Positions 31,918 to 42,238 of a stretch of DNA of 45,562 nucleotides are shown here, in pieces. The notes beneath the pieces were generated by a model that saw only the letters and a list, made by a program, of their open reading frames with translations, ran no database searches and had not been told where the DNA came from. The translations under genes and the position numbers were made by a program. How positions within the stretch are numbered: position 1 is the stretch's first letter; each line of letters begins with the position of its first letter. The stretch spans positions 167,664-213,225 of the forward strand of contig NW_014577568.1 in the NCBI RefSeq assembly GCF_000485595.1. Direction: 5' to 3'. Source of the stretch: Priapulus caudatus (lineage: Eukaryota; Priapulida; Priapulimorpha; Priapulimorphida; Priapulidae).

Positions 31918-32880
31918 ATGACGACAGTCAACGTTTTGACTCCAACGAATTCGTGGACAGACGACTCACTACCAGCCTGCGCAGCTACAGATAACATAAA
32001 GCGTGTGCTATGGAGAAATTTAAGACCGCTGTTGATACAAATGAAGATATGTGGAGCTTGGCCGTACACAACCGTTGGAGACTTCAGCGCATCAACCAGA
32101 CGCTGGCGTGTTTACTCTACTGTCATCGTCTTCGTGAGCCTCGCAGTGTTGATCGTCTTTATATACACGGAAGCAATAAGTTACGGTTATCAAATAACAA
32201 TTGGATATTTAATGTACTGGACGCCTACAATATTTATTCAAGGGCAAGTCGTTTATAACATTTTAATTATTTTGATACGTCAACGGAGAATAATAAACTA
32301 CATGTGCAGATGGGAAAACACAACTGCAGTTGACGCAGCAACAGTTCGAATGATATCTAGCTATAGTAAGATTGTGATCATATTGTTTGTCATAGAAAAT
32401 CTTACGATTCAACCTTGTATGACATTATATTTCATGGCAAAGATGCCCACGTCAATGACATTATTAGAAAACCTACCTACGGGCACAGCCATAATGATCG
32501 GATTGTACTGTTTCTATGTTAATTACACTGGTCCAATGCATTTGTTGCTCATGTTCCTTCTAATAATTCGAAGACAGTGCAAAATTCTCTGCAAAGCCAT
32601 AGGAGAGGAAACTAATCTTGCAAGACATGTTGGTGAATATAGAAGAGCGCACCAGAAGCTGTGCAGACTGATTACTGAGACTGATGATCTGTTTGGACCG
32701 ATGATTGGCATATACTATACCACTGCTATCGTCAGCTCGTTAATAATGCTTTACATGGCGTCAGTGGACAGCTACAGGTCTCTGGGTATTTACGCAGTAG
32801 CAGTCATGATGATGTATTCCTTGTCAGAGCAAGGACTAATGCTTGCAGTGTCCATGGTTTGTGGAGACATCAATACAAAG
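31918..32880 (+). CDS. Gustatory-receptor-like (GRL, 7tm_7 family) protein, long first exon, copy 8, intact
   Basis: Open for 321 codons with no lesion. It starts MTTVNVLTPTNSWTDD and has NLRPLLIQMKICGAWPY and RRWRVYS. Hydrophobic segments lie near residues 67-86, 99-120, 150-172, 188-216, 259-281 and 291-314. The conserved loop HVGEYRRAHQKLCRL is at 237-251, followed by ETDDLFG. It ends CGDINTK at AAG|GTACGT (32880/32881), phase 0. Reading through the donor would add 22 unrelated residues to a stop at 32947-32949. The promoter is directly upstream. Topology by family: intracellular N-terminus, seventh segment missing from this exon. With copy 1 it is the only unit without lesions, and so the best candidate for a functional cassette. 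Ligand unknown. Confidence 0.85.
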
Positions 32881-33103
32881 GTACGTCCTTATTGTTTCGT
32901 ATGTATTAGCAGTAACAGTACTCATACTGACTTTTCAAGCTGCCGTTAGCCCACATAAAACCAAGAAGATTTCTGTCACTACATGTAAAGTGAGTAATTT
33001 TGGAAGATTTACTCCTCAGCTTTCATTTTGGCAAATGAAAGAGATCTTTAGCCTACTGAGCTGTGATTATACAAACAATTCCTAGATAACTATTGCTATT
33101 AAC

Positions 33104-33418
33104 GTGATCCCTTTGCTGCCCAACGCACAGACACGCAATCGTGTAAAAGAACGTGATCATTGCTTTCGACACGTGCCATATTTAGGGGATTCCTTTACGT
33201 TTGGTTTCTTTGTTTCTGTCATTGCGTATTGGAATTCTCTCCCGTATTCTTTAGTTAGTTGCAAGCGTGAGGTTTTTTTACTGCGATCCGCACTGTTGAT
33301 CTGTCTATTTGATCAACCTTGTCTCTTTCCGCCCGTCTTCATTATACTCCCTTGGACTTTGAAGACTAATATTTACGCAGTTACGCGGGATGCAGACAGA
33401 GTACCAGATATAGTCTGA
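33104..33418 (+). pseudogene. LINE RT ORF end, downstream of GRL copy 8
   Basis: The frame reads RNRVKERDHCFRHVPYLGDS, then FTFGFFVSVIAYWNSLPYSL. The xSFxFFxxxIAYWNxLPxSL pattern is a typical C-terminal end of a non-LTR RT ORF. There is no 5' part. It is repeated in reverse in the right arm (about 34390-34640). Confidence 0.6.
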
Positions 33419-34310
33419 GTAGGGAGAAGGGTTAGGTGGAAGAGGGAAAGGGTTAGGTGGAAGAAGGAGAAGGGTTAGGTGGAGGGGAGAAGGGTTAGGT
33501 GGAAGAGGGAAAGGGTTAGGTGGAGGAAGGAGAAGGGTTAGGTGGATGGGAGAAGGGTTAGGTGGAAGAGGGAAAGGGTTAGGTGGAAGAAGGAGAAGGT
33601 TCTTAAACGCTCTCTCCTTCTCCACCTAACTCTTCTCCTCGCTCACACTAACGTTCTTCCTCATCCATCTAACCCTTCTCCCTTCCCGGGGCGACGCTAC
33701 ACCCTTCGGCCTCCTCCACCTAACCGCTTTTCCCCCTCCACCTAACCATTCTCCATTCTCCACCTAACCTTCTCCTTCTTCGTACTAACCCTATTCTTCT
33801 CTCCACCTATAACCTATCTCCCCCTCCACCTAACGCCTTCCCTCTCCACCTAACTCTTCTTCCTCCTTCACCTACCCCTTCTCCACCTCCACCTAACACT
33901 TTCGTCCCCTCCTCCACTAACCCTTCCTTTCCGCTTTTTCATACTAACCCTATCTCCCTCTCCACCTAACCCTTCTCCCTTCCTCCAGCTAAACCTTCTC
34001 CCCTCTACCTAACTTCCTCTCCACTACCTTCTCCCCTTCCGGCCTAACCCTTACTCCCTTCGCACCGAACCCTTCTCCCTCCTTCCACCTAACCCTTCTC
34101 TCCTCCCAATAACACCTTTTCCCTCTCCACCTACACCCTCTCCTTCCTCACTAACCTTCCCCTCTTCCACCTAACCCTTCTACCTCCACCTAACCTTCGG
34201 CTCCTCCACCTGCACCCTTCTCCCCTCCACCTAACCTTCTCATCCACACTAACCTTTCCCTCCTTCTTCCACAGCTAACCTTTCCCCTTCCCTAAACCTT
34301 CTCCCTTACT
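33416..34310. repeat. GGGTTAGGTGGAAGA / CCACCTAACCCTTCTCC minisatellite
   Basis: Short degenerate units: the G-rich strand to 33600, then the C-rich strand. They resemble but are not telomeric TTAGGG repeats. The noisy part repeats after the gap (35277-35690). Confidence 0.85.
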
Positions 34311-35251
34311 CAGCACTATATGCTGGTACTCTGTCTGCATCGCCGCGTAACTGCGTAATATTAGTCTTCAAAGTCCCAAGGGAGCTATATGAAGACGGGC
34401 GGAAAGGCAGGACAAGGTTGATCAAATAGACAGATCAACATGTGGCATCGCAGTTAAAAAACCTCACGTTTGCAACTAACTAAGAATACGGGCAGGAGAA
34501 TTTCAATACGCAAGACAGAACAAAAGAACACAACGTAAAGGAATCCCCTAAATAATGGCATCGTGTCGAAGCAATGACACGTTCTTTTCACACGATTAGC
34601 GTGTCTGTGCGCTTTGGGCAGCCAAAGGGATCACGCGTTAAAGCAATTAGCTTATTAGGAATTGTTTGTAATATCACAGCTCAGTAGGCGTAAAGATCTC
34701 TTTCATTTGCCAAATGAAAGCTGAGGGTAAATCTTCCCAATTACTCTCTTTACATGTAGTGACATGAAATCTTTCTTGGTTTTATGTGGCGGCTAAGGCA
34801 GCTGAAAAGTCAGTAATGAGCTACTGTTACTTGCTAATATCATACGAAACAATAAGACGTACCTTTGTATTGACTGTCTCCAAAACCATGCGACACTACG
34901 CAAGCATTAGTCCTTGCTCGACCAAGGAATACAATCATCACTGACTCTGCCTACTGCGTAAATACCCAGAGAACTGATAAGCTTAGTCCACTGACGCATG
35001 TAAAGCCACTATTAAACGAGCTGACGATAGCAGTGGTAATGATATATGCCAATCATCGGGTCAAACAGATTCATCAGTCCTCAGCAATCAGTTCTGCACA
35101 GCTTGTTGGTGGCGCTCATTCTGATAATTCAACCAACATGCTCTTGCAAAGATTAGTTTGCCTTCCTATGGCTTCTGCAGAGAATTGTTGCACTGTTCTT
35201 CGGATTATATAGCAAGGAACATGCAGCCAACCACAATCCGCATCTGCCGAC

Positions 35252-35276
35252 NNNNNNNNNNNNNNNNNNNNNNNNN
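35252..35276. other. Assembly gap of 25 N
   Basis: A run of exactly 25 N. The sequence to its right (35277-35690) is a second noisy copy of about 33730-34140, so the two sides probably overlap. Confidence 0.98.
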
Positions 35277-35745
35277 TGCCCCTCCACCTAAACCATTCTC
35301 CATTCTCCACCTAACCTTCTCCTTCTTCGTACCTAACCCTTCTTCTCTCCACCATAACCTATCTCCCCTCCACCTAACCCTTTCCCTCTCACCTAACTCT
35401 TCTTCCTCCTCACGCTACCCTTCTCCACCTCCACCTAACACGTTCTCCCTCTCCCCCTAACCCTTCCTCCGCTTTTTCATACTAACCTATCTCCTCTCCC
35501 ACTAACCACTTTCCCTTCCTCCAGCTAAACCTTCTCCCCCTCTACCTAACCTTCTCTCCGACTACCCTCTCTCCCTTCCGGCCTAACCCTTACTCCCCTT
35601 CCCACGAACCCTTCTCCCTCCTCCACCTAACCCTTCTCTCCGTCCACTAACACCTTTTCCCTCTCCACCTACACCCTCGGTAGAGGAGGGAGAAGGATTA
35701 GGTAGAGGAGGGAGAAGGGATGAGTTGGGGAGGGAGAGGGGTTAG
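35277..35745. repeat. Minisatellite, second noisy copy and resumption of clean sequence
   Basis: CACCTAACCNTTCTCC-type units matching 33730-34140. From about 35690 the clean G-rich strand returns (GGTAGAGGAGGGAGAAGG), followed by single-copy-like sequence. Confidence 0.8.
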
Positions 35746-36284
35746 GTGAATCAATTCAAATAAAAGGATTCACTCGACAAATGCAGTCTATTTCGCGCCA
35801 GATCTATTTGGAGACCGGCTAATAAATTCCCAAAGCATCTTCCATTGCAAGGTAACTATTGTCCCTTCTAACCTAGAACATGACGTATTTTCTGCGCACT
35901 TGATTTCTCTCTAGATTAAGAATTTTTTATTATAATACTGAAATGAAAAGGAGACCTAAAATGCATCAAGTGATTACTTGGTAGGAACGTTTAACACCAG
36001 GTGCTAAATCACTGCCAATGTTTGCAGTACGTTGTGGTACACGTAGGGAGCTTGTAATGGCACTCATCAATCTACCTACTGATCAATATCTCTCGCCTGG
36101 GCAATAGCCTATTCATTTTCTAACGAACGTCTAGCACCAGATGCTGGCAGTCTGTCAATGTTTGCAGCATGTGTTACACGCGAGGATATTGTAATACAAC
36201 CCTCCAATACTTGCATATTATTGGTCCACATCTCTCCTCTGATAAACTGTTTGATCATTATGCGATAATATAACGCTTTTCAAG
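35746..36284. repeat. Inter-cassette repeat, shared with 39660-40200 and 43830-44400
   Basis: Shared landmarks include AAGTGATTACTTG (CATCAAGTGATTACTTG), GGAACGTTTAACACCAGGTGC and CTAGCACCAGATGCTGGCAG. Non-coding. Confidence 0.75.
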
Positions 36285-36398
36285 CAAAATGAGTTGTTTA
36301 CATAACAACAAAAGCTATGCGCATGTACGTATAAGGCCCACTTGTCACCAAGGATCTCATACACTCGCCCACTTCACACCAGCCAGGAAGCTGCTCTA
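36285..36398 (+). promoter_or_regulatory. Solo GRL promoter fused to the downstream repeat
   Basis: The promoter block (TATGCGCATGTACGTATAAGG, then TCTCATACAC, then CACCAGCCAGGAAGCTGCTC) runs to 36398 and continues directly as AGACGTGAAAACGTGTCC, the sequence found 40 bp after the donor of copy 7. The receptor exon has been cleanly lost between promoter and intron. Confidence 0.75.
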
Positions 36399-37510
36399 GA
36401 CGTGAAAACGTGTCCTAGCAGACGGAGGTTTGAATATAACGAGGTACGGTTGTCGTTGTCGGGGTTGACGGTAGTCATAGCTAGGTTGTTCACAGACAAC
36501 AATCTGTTAGTCTGGGTCCGCAAAACGTTTCATTCATTCGGGAAAAGATTGTTCTCGTGTAGCGAAAAGGTGGGCGTACACTGACGTCACGCGATCAGTC
36601 AGGTTCATGGAAACATATATCCACCTAGCGAAAATAAACAAGTGTTTCCTGTTTACTGACCAATCAGCGTGCGGTGCACAGTCACGTGACTGCTGGAATC
36701 AGCAAAACATACATGAAGCATAAACATTATGTATATCTCATACATACGCGCATACGTAAGATGAGTAGGATGGAATGAGGGAAGTGAGGAAGAAGACAAG
36801 GTAAACTGGGACAACAGACCGAGTACGATATCGGTGACGTATTGTGTGTTTGATTGGATTAAATTTCCTTCCTATGGATTAAAAATCACGCGGTGGAGCA
36901 TTAGTTCAATTGTTTACTCTGTAAGCCCTTGTATAACTCGTGTTATAGCTGCAACCCTATCGTAGACATTAATCGAAACAAATATATAATTTGAAAATAA
37001 ACGGCACCCAATTTAGACCCTACTACAAAGACCAATAAAACAATACGTCGTCGCTAAAAAAAACCTGTCAATTTAAACCTTAAAAATGCTCAAGTTGACT
37101 GATAATCCATGAACTCCACAGATTTTCACCCAAGCTCTATTTCACGCCAGCCCATTATCTATTTAGATGAAGAGCAGCAATGGGTATTGCCTTCTTATAA
37201 TACAATCACAACCAATGGCAGATATCATTAATGACTCCCCTAGTCTATCAACTTCGTTTAGTTACTGACATAAAAAACGAAGGAAGCCACTAAAGAGAAT
37301 GCATTACTTGATTGAGTGAGCGTTGAACACCTGCTGCTGGACTGATAGCAAAGTTTATGGCAAGACGTGTTACACGCGAGAGTAACAATCATTAATGTTG
37401 ATGGCAACGATCATTAATGTTGTCAAACTATTGATCAATATCTCTCGCGTGAGGAGCGGCCTATACGTTCTATGATGACGTAGCAAATGTCAAGCAAAAA
37501 AAGTTGTTTA
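36399..37510. repeat. Inter-cassette repeat, second copy
   Basis: It matches 29400-30212 and then 31190-31445, without the 977-bp insertion. Non-coding. Confidence 0.8.
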
Positions 37511-37837
37511 CATAACAACAACCAGAGCACTCGGAGAGCGCAGACCTCCGCCAAGGCAGCTCAATTCTGTCACTGTGAAAAATTTGATTAATTAATTAAT
37601 TAATTAAATAATTAATTGGATTCGGATCACCACCAAAATTTAATCAATTCTAAGTTAGCCCATTTCTAACCTATCCTGAAAATTTTACGACAATTCGTCC
37701 TTAACTTTTTCAGTTAGGCTGTACACAAATAAACCCACAAACCAACAAAACACACGCCGAACAAACACACGCCGGTGAAAACATAACTTCCTGCCAACCC
37801 CTTGGCGGAGGTAATGAAGGAGTTGTTTACATAACAT
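37500..37837 (-). mobile_element. SINE-like insertion with 15-bp target duplication
   Basis: GTTGTTTACATAACA occurs at 37503-37517 and again at 37823-37837. Paralogous promoters (for example at 36293-36307) have it once. Between them is a repeat with ACCTCCGCCAAGG near 37545 and CCTTGGCGGAGGT near 37802, i.e. inverted ends, and an interior related to 3874-4132 in reverse. A long duplication suggests LINE-type target-primed insertion despite the inverted ends. Confidence 0.75.
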
Positions 37838-37974
37838 CAAAGGCCATGCGCATGTACGTATAAAACCCAGTTGTCACCAGATGTCTCATACACGCGCACA
37901 CTTCACACCAGCTAGGCAGCTGCTCTAACTGAACGTGTTCATATACTGCTGCTTTTATATACAACCCAGTAAAG
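37822..37974 (+). promoter_or_regulatory. Core promoter and leader of GRL copy 9
   Basis: TATAAAA at 37859-37865; initiator-like TCATAC with A at 37888 (29 bp); ATG at 37975 (87 bp). The SINE-like element sits about 20 bp upstream of TATGCGC-type sequence, which leaves the core intact. Confidence 0.75.
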
Positions 37975-38652
37975 ATGACGACAGTCAACGTTTTACCGCC
38001 AAAGAATTCGTGGACAGGCAACTCACTACCAGCCGGCGCAGCTACAGATGACACGAAGCGTGTGCTATGTATAAGTTTAAGACCGCTGTTGATACAAATG
38101 AAGATATGTGGAACTTGGCCGTACACAACCGTTGGAGACTTCAGCGCACCAACCAGACGCTGGCGTGTTTACTCTACTGTCATACTTCTTGCGAACATCG
38201 CAGTGCTATTATGGATAATATTCCGGCTGTATGAAGAGTACACAAATTTAACATATGGAGCATTGATTTACTGGATACCTGCTATATTTATTTATCTACA
38301 GGCCGTGTTTAACATTCTAACGATTATGACACGCGAACACCAAATAATGAACTATGTGCGAACATGGGAACAACTACTTGAATCTGATGAGGCATCAATC
38401 AGAATGATAGCTAGCTACACTAGGGTTGTGACCGCACTGCATGTAATAGCTAATCTTCTCATCCACGCTGGTTTAACTGTCGCCACTACATATCCTCTGC
38501 CCGAATCAATGGCGCTCGTTGTTAAACTATGTGCAGCGTCTGGCACCATGCTTGCATTTTTCTGCGTATATGTTGATTCCACTGCATCGATTTATTTGTT
38601 GCTTGTGTTGCTGTTCGCAATTCGAAGGCAGTTTAAAGTCATCACCACAAAC
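37975..38652 (+). pseudogene. GRL exon copy 9, 3' truncated
   Basis: It starts MTTVNVLPPKNSWTGN and is open through SLRPLLIQMKICGTWPY, RRWRVYSTVILLANIAVLLW and STASIYLLLVLLFAIRRQFK to VITTN (about 226 codons). At ACAAACAT it switches into the flank of the GT-tract module (GCGAGTGCACAATCTTAAT), adding 11 unrelated residues before a stop at 38686-38688. The conserved HQKLCRL loop, segments five and six and the donor are missing. Copy 10 shows what the lost part looked like. The truncated product has four membrane segments; function unlikely. Confidence 0.8.
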
Positions 38653-38975
38653 ATGCGAGTGCACAATCTTAATCCATGGGGGAGTTGATCATAGACAAAG
38701 GAAGAGACAGTATTACCTTACAATGACATAGAGAAGAAACAGGGAGTTACAGTGATTAGGTGGGGAGGGATAACAGAGAGAGAGAGAGAGAGATGAAGTA
38801 AATAGTAGGTAGGATGAAGGGTAGATCGTGAAAGCTGTCTTCAAAGGAAAGGAGTGATGGTAAGATGGTAATGTTTGGTGAGAATTTAATGCGGGATCTA
38901 TAGTTTAGGATGGGGGAGGAAGTAGGGAGAAGACAAGGTAAACTGGGACACACGACCGAGTACGATATCTATATA

Positions 38976-39035
<60 letters not shown>

Positions 39036-39430
39036 TGCGTGTATGCGTGTGTGCATGCGTTCGTGCGTGCGTCAGTGCATATGTATATAAATGTGGATAT
39101 ATACCCATGTTCATGTTTTAAGCAGGGCGAAAGCAATGCGGGTGCAAGGTCTTAATCAGGGGGAAGTTGATCATAGACAAGGACAGAGAAGTATTAGCTT
39201 ACAATGGTATGGAGAAGAACAGGGGAGTTACAAGTGATTAGGTGCGGAGGGGGATAACAGAGACGTATTAGCTAAAATGGTGTAGAGAAGAACAGGGGAG
39301 TTACAAGTGATTAGATGTGGGAGAGGGGAACAGAGATGTATTAGCAGACACTAGTATAGAGAAGAACAGGGGAGTTACAAGTGATTAGATGTGGGAGAGG
39401 GGAACAGAGATGTATTAGCAGTCACGACAG
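38653..39430. repeat. GT-tract module with 73-bp tandem repeat
   Basis: It contains the (GA)n stretch, AACTGGGACA...CCGAGTACGATATC, a (GT)n tract at 38981-39031, GTGCATATGTATATAAATGTGG, and then three units of about 73 bp with GAAGAACAGGGGAGTTACAAG (39180-39425). The module recurs at 42551-42880, 43040-43585 and 45246-45562; its head alone occurs at 29695 and 36757. Confidence 0.8.
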
Positions 39431-40199
39431 CAATATCTGGCAATAGAGCATCGCACGTCAATTTACCATTGATACCTTGATGAATGCTGAGAAAACCGAG
39501 GTAAGAAAATTGCCAACGAGGTTCGCCTCTTATTTAGTTAAATCGTGTTGCGCTATCACTCCAAGTATATTTTGAGCCACAGTGTAAGTTACGCTAAATA
39601 ACCAACCTCCTCACGACCACTAATCCACGCCAAGGTAAGAGAATAAAAAAAGACATCAGTCTTTGATCAGAAGTTCAAAGATCATATCATAAAAATGTTC
39701 AATCAAGAAATACAAAGTCTATTTTGCGCTAGATCCATTTGGGGACAGCTAAGAAATTAGCAAAGCATCTCCTATTGCAAGGCACCTATTGCGCATTCAA
39801 ACTTGTAATTCCTTCGCACTTGATCTCGCTAGAGATAAATAATTTTGAATTTTAATACTAAAATGAAAAGGAGACATAAACTACATCAAGTGATTACTTG
39901 GTAGGAACGTTTAACACCAGGTGCTAAATAACTGCCAATGTTTACAGTACGAAGTGTGCTACACGTAGGGAGATTGTAATGGAACTCATCAATCTACCAC
40001 TTATGCATATGTCTCGCCTGAGCATAGCTATTTCATTTTTAACGAACCTTGTAGGCACCAGTTGCTGGTGGCGTGCAATGTTTGCAGCTGTGTTAACCGC
40101 GAGGATATTGTAAATACAACCTTCAATGTTTGCAAATCATCGATCCACATCTCTCCTCTGTTTAACTGTTTGAGGGCATTCTGTTTGTTATAACCCATT
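39431..40199. repeat. Inter-cassette repeat, shared with 43595-44407
   Basis: GAGCATCGCACGTCAATTTACC, then AAGAAAATTGCCAACGAG, then the landmarks listed for 35746-36284. No coding features. Confidence 0.75.
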
Positions 40200-40367
40200 T
40201 CAAGCGGAATGCGCTGCTTACATAACAACCAAGGCTATGCGCATGTATGTATAAGCGCCACTTGTTACCAGGCATCTCATACACTCGCACACTTCATTCA
40301 CCAGCAAGGAAGCTGCTTTATCGTAACGTGTTTATATACTGTTGCTGTTACATTCAACCCAGTAAAT
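40200..40367 (+). promoter_or_regulatory. Promoter and leader of GRL copy 10
   Basis: TATAAG at 40250-40255, 118 bp before the ATG at 40368 (116 in copies 7-9), and TCTCATACAC downstream. The differences are single-base insertions. Confidence 0.6.
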
Positions 40368-41329
40368 ATGACGACCAGTCAACGTGTTTGGCCTCAAAGA
40401 ATTCACGTACTGACGACTCACTACAGCCGGCGCAGCTACAAATACATTACACATCAGCTATGGAGAAGTTTAAGACCGCTGTTGATACAAATGAAGATGT
40501 GTGGAACTGCCGTACACCGTTGGAGACTTTAGGCGCACTAACCAGACGCTGGCGTGTTTACTCTAGCGTCATACTTCTTGGGAATATCAACATTGCTCTC
40601 GTTGTTCAATATGCGGCATCGTATATAGCTTACACAAACCGAACATATGGAGTATTGATTTCCTTGGATACCTTTTATATTTATTCATCGACAGGCCGCG
40701 TCTAACATTCTAACGATTATGACACGGCGAGCACCAATAATGAACTGTGTGCAAAGATGGAACAACTATTCAACTCTGATGAGGCATCAATCAGAATGAT
40801 AGCTAACTACACTAGGGTTGGGACCGCACTGCATGTTATAACCTAATCTTTCTCATCCACGCTGGTTTTAACTGTCGCAACTACATATCTTCTGCCGCGA
40901 ATCAATGACGCTCGTTGCTAAACTATGTGCAGCATCCTGGCATCATGCTTGGATTTTTCTGCGTATATGTTGATTCCACTGCATCGATTATTTGTTGCTT
41001 GTGTTGCTGTTCGCAAGTCGAAGGCAGTTTAAAGTCTCACCACAAACATTGGCAGAGGAAACTAATCTTGAAGACATGTTGGTGAAATATAGAAAAGCAC
41101 ACCAGAAGCTGGGCAGACTGATTGCTGAGACTGATGTAACTGTTGGACGCGATAATCGCCATGTACTACGCTGGCTGCTATCGCAGCTCCTTACTAAATG
41201 CTCTACATGGTGCTAATTAAGAGTTATTGGGCCTTGGGTGTCGCTATTATGGTACACCGTTTATGTTTTCGTCTCATATGGAGCAACGATTCTTACCATG
41301 AGCATGGTTAGTGAGACATCAACATCAAA
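40368..41329 (+). pseudogene. GRL exon copy 10, full length but full of one-base indels
   Basis: The nucleotide sequence aligns to copy 9 over its whole length and beyond its truncation (GCAGAGGAAACTAATCTTG, ACCAGAAGCTGGGCAGACTG). It ends AACATCAAAG|TAAGTCATG, a donor one base different from the others. At least ten single-base insertions or deletions break the frame. Conserved islands such as the TTAAGACCGCTGTTGATACA block are intact. The error type (one-base indels, few substitutions) matches other noisy parts of the window, so the gene may be intact in reality. Confidence 0.7.
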
Positions 41330-41767
41330 GTAAGTCATGAAGAACATTATACGTTAAGCAAAATGAACGGAATGATTTTCTATAAGCCCATTACGAATCG
41401 AGAACTTGAAATCATGTAGATCCAGTAAAAGTGGCAGACGCAGTTAACGACGAGGAGATAAACAAAGTGAGTCTTCAGTGACGAGGCAGAGGAAGAGATG
41501 AAGGGAAGAGAATGTGGAACTAGGAGGGTGCATGGCAAGGATGTATATGAAAGATGCTGATCGACATGGAAATTATGGAGAGATGCAGAGGCCCAGCAAT
41601 AGTATTTAGACATGGATAAAATCACAAGACATGTCTTTCATAGAGAATAGATGGGAAAGACAATTCCCTCCACTATGGCCCTATAGACAATACACGCAAG
41701 ACAAGACATTTTTTCCGGTTTGTGAATAGCTGATTTCACCCATCAAGACTTCAATTTGATCAAATAA
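41330..41767. other. Spacer after GRL copy 10
   Basis: No gene recognised and no TM7 exon seen. Sequence quality is uncertain. Confidence 0.4.
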
Positions 41768-42238
41768 GCCGCGACTGTTTCTAAAATTGGGGATTGTAAA
41801 CTCTTCCCCGTTTTGAACAATATTATAACTAATAGCTCACACTATAGAATGTTATACTGAAGCGAGAATAAAGGTCAAAAATCATTGAAATTTATAATTG
41901 AGAGCAGCGTTTAGCAATGGTGTTGATCATCTGCCGCCCTGTTTGCATCATGACTTGTTACACGTATATAAGGGAATTGTAGTGCAGCCCCGTTCATATT
42001 TGCAAATTATTAGTCAACATCTCTCGCTGATTAACATCAATCATTCTTATAAATATGATGACGTAGCAAATATCAAGGAATGCGCTTTTCACATATCCAA
42101 AGCCCATATGCATGTAAAGATAAAGCGTCTACTTGTTACCAGATGTCTAATACACGCGCACAACTCCACACCAGCAAGGAAGCTGCCTCAAACGGAATGT
42201 GTTCCATTTACTGCTGCTTTTATATACCGCAAACCAAT

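Larger units (their letters stand above)
32520..35251. repeat. Large imperfect palindrome centred near 33600
   Basis: The right arm (about 34310-35251) is the reverse complement of 32520-33415, including the 3' third of GRL copy 8. The G-rich minisatellite at 33416-33600 faces its C-rich complement at 33600-34310. The left arm is clean, and the right arm has a one-base insertion or deletion every 10-20 bases. It ends at the N gap. I consider it most likely an assembly artefact. Confidence 0.85.

Noticed and set aside
28477-32258. A second open frame MEKFKTAVDTNEDMW in several GRL copies
   Set aside because: It is the shifted reading of the conserved TTTAAGACCGCTGTTGATAC block; it diverges and stops where the receptor frame stays conserved.
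32881-32950. Hydrophobic stretch after the copy 8 donor (VLIVSYVLAVTVLILTFQ) as TM7
   Set aside because: It lies in a different frame across a strong donor and is not conserved at copies 1, 4 or 7.
33416-34310. Telomere-like CCTAACCC repeats
   Set aside because: Units are longer and irregular (CCACCTAACCCTTCTCC); an interstitial minisatellite fits better than a telomere.
23123-38126. Antisense frames starting MYGQAPHIFICINSG
   Set aside because: These are the reverse strand of the same conserved GRL block, with no splice or motif support.
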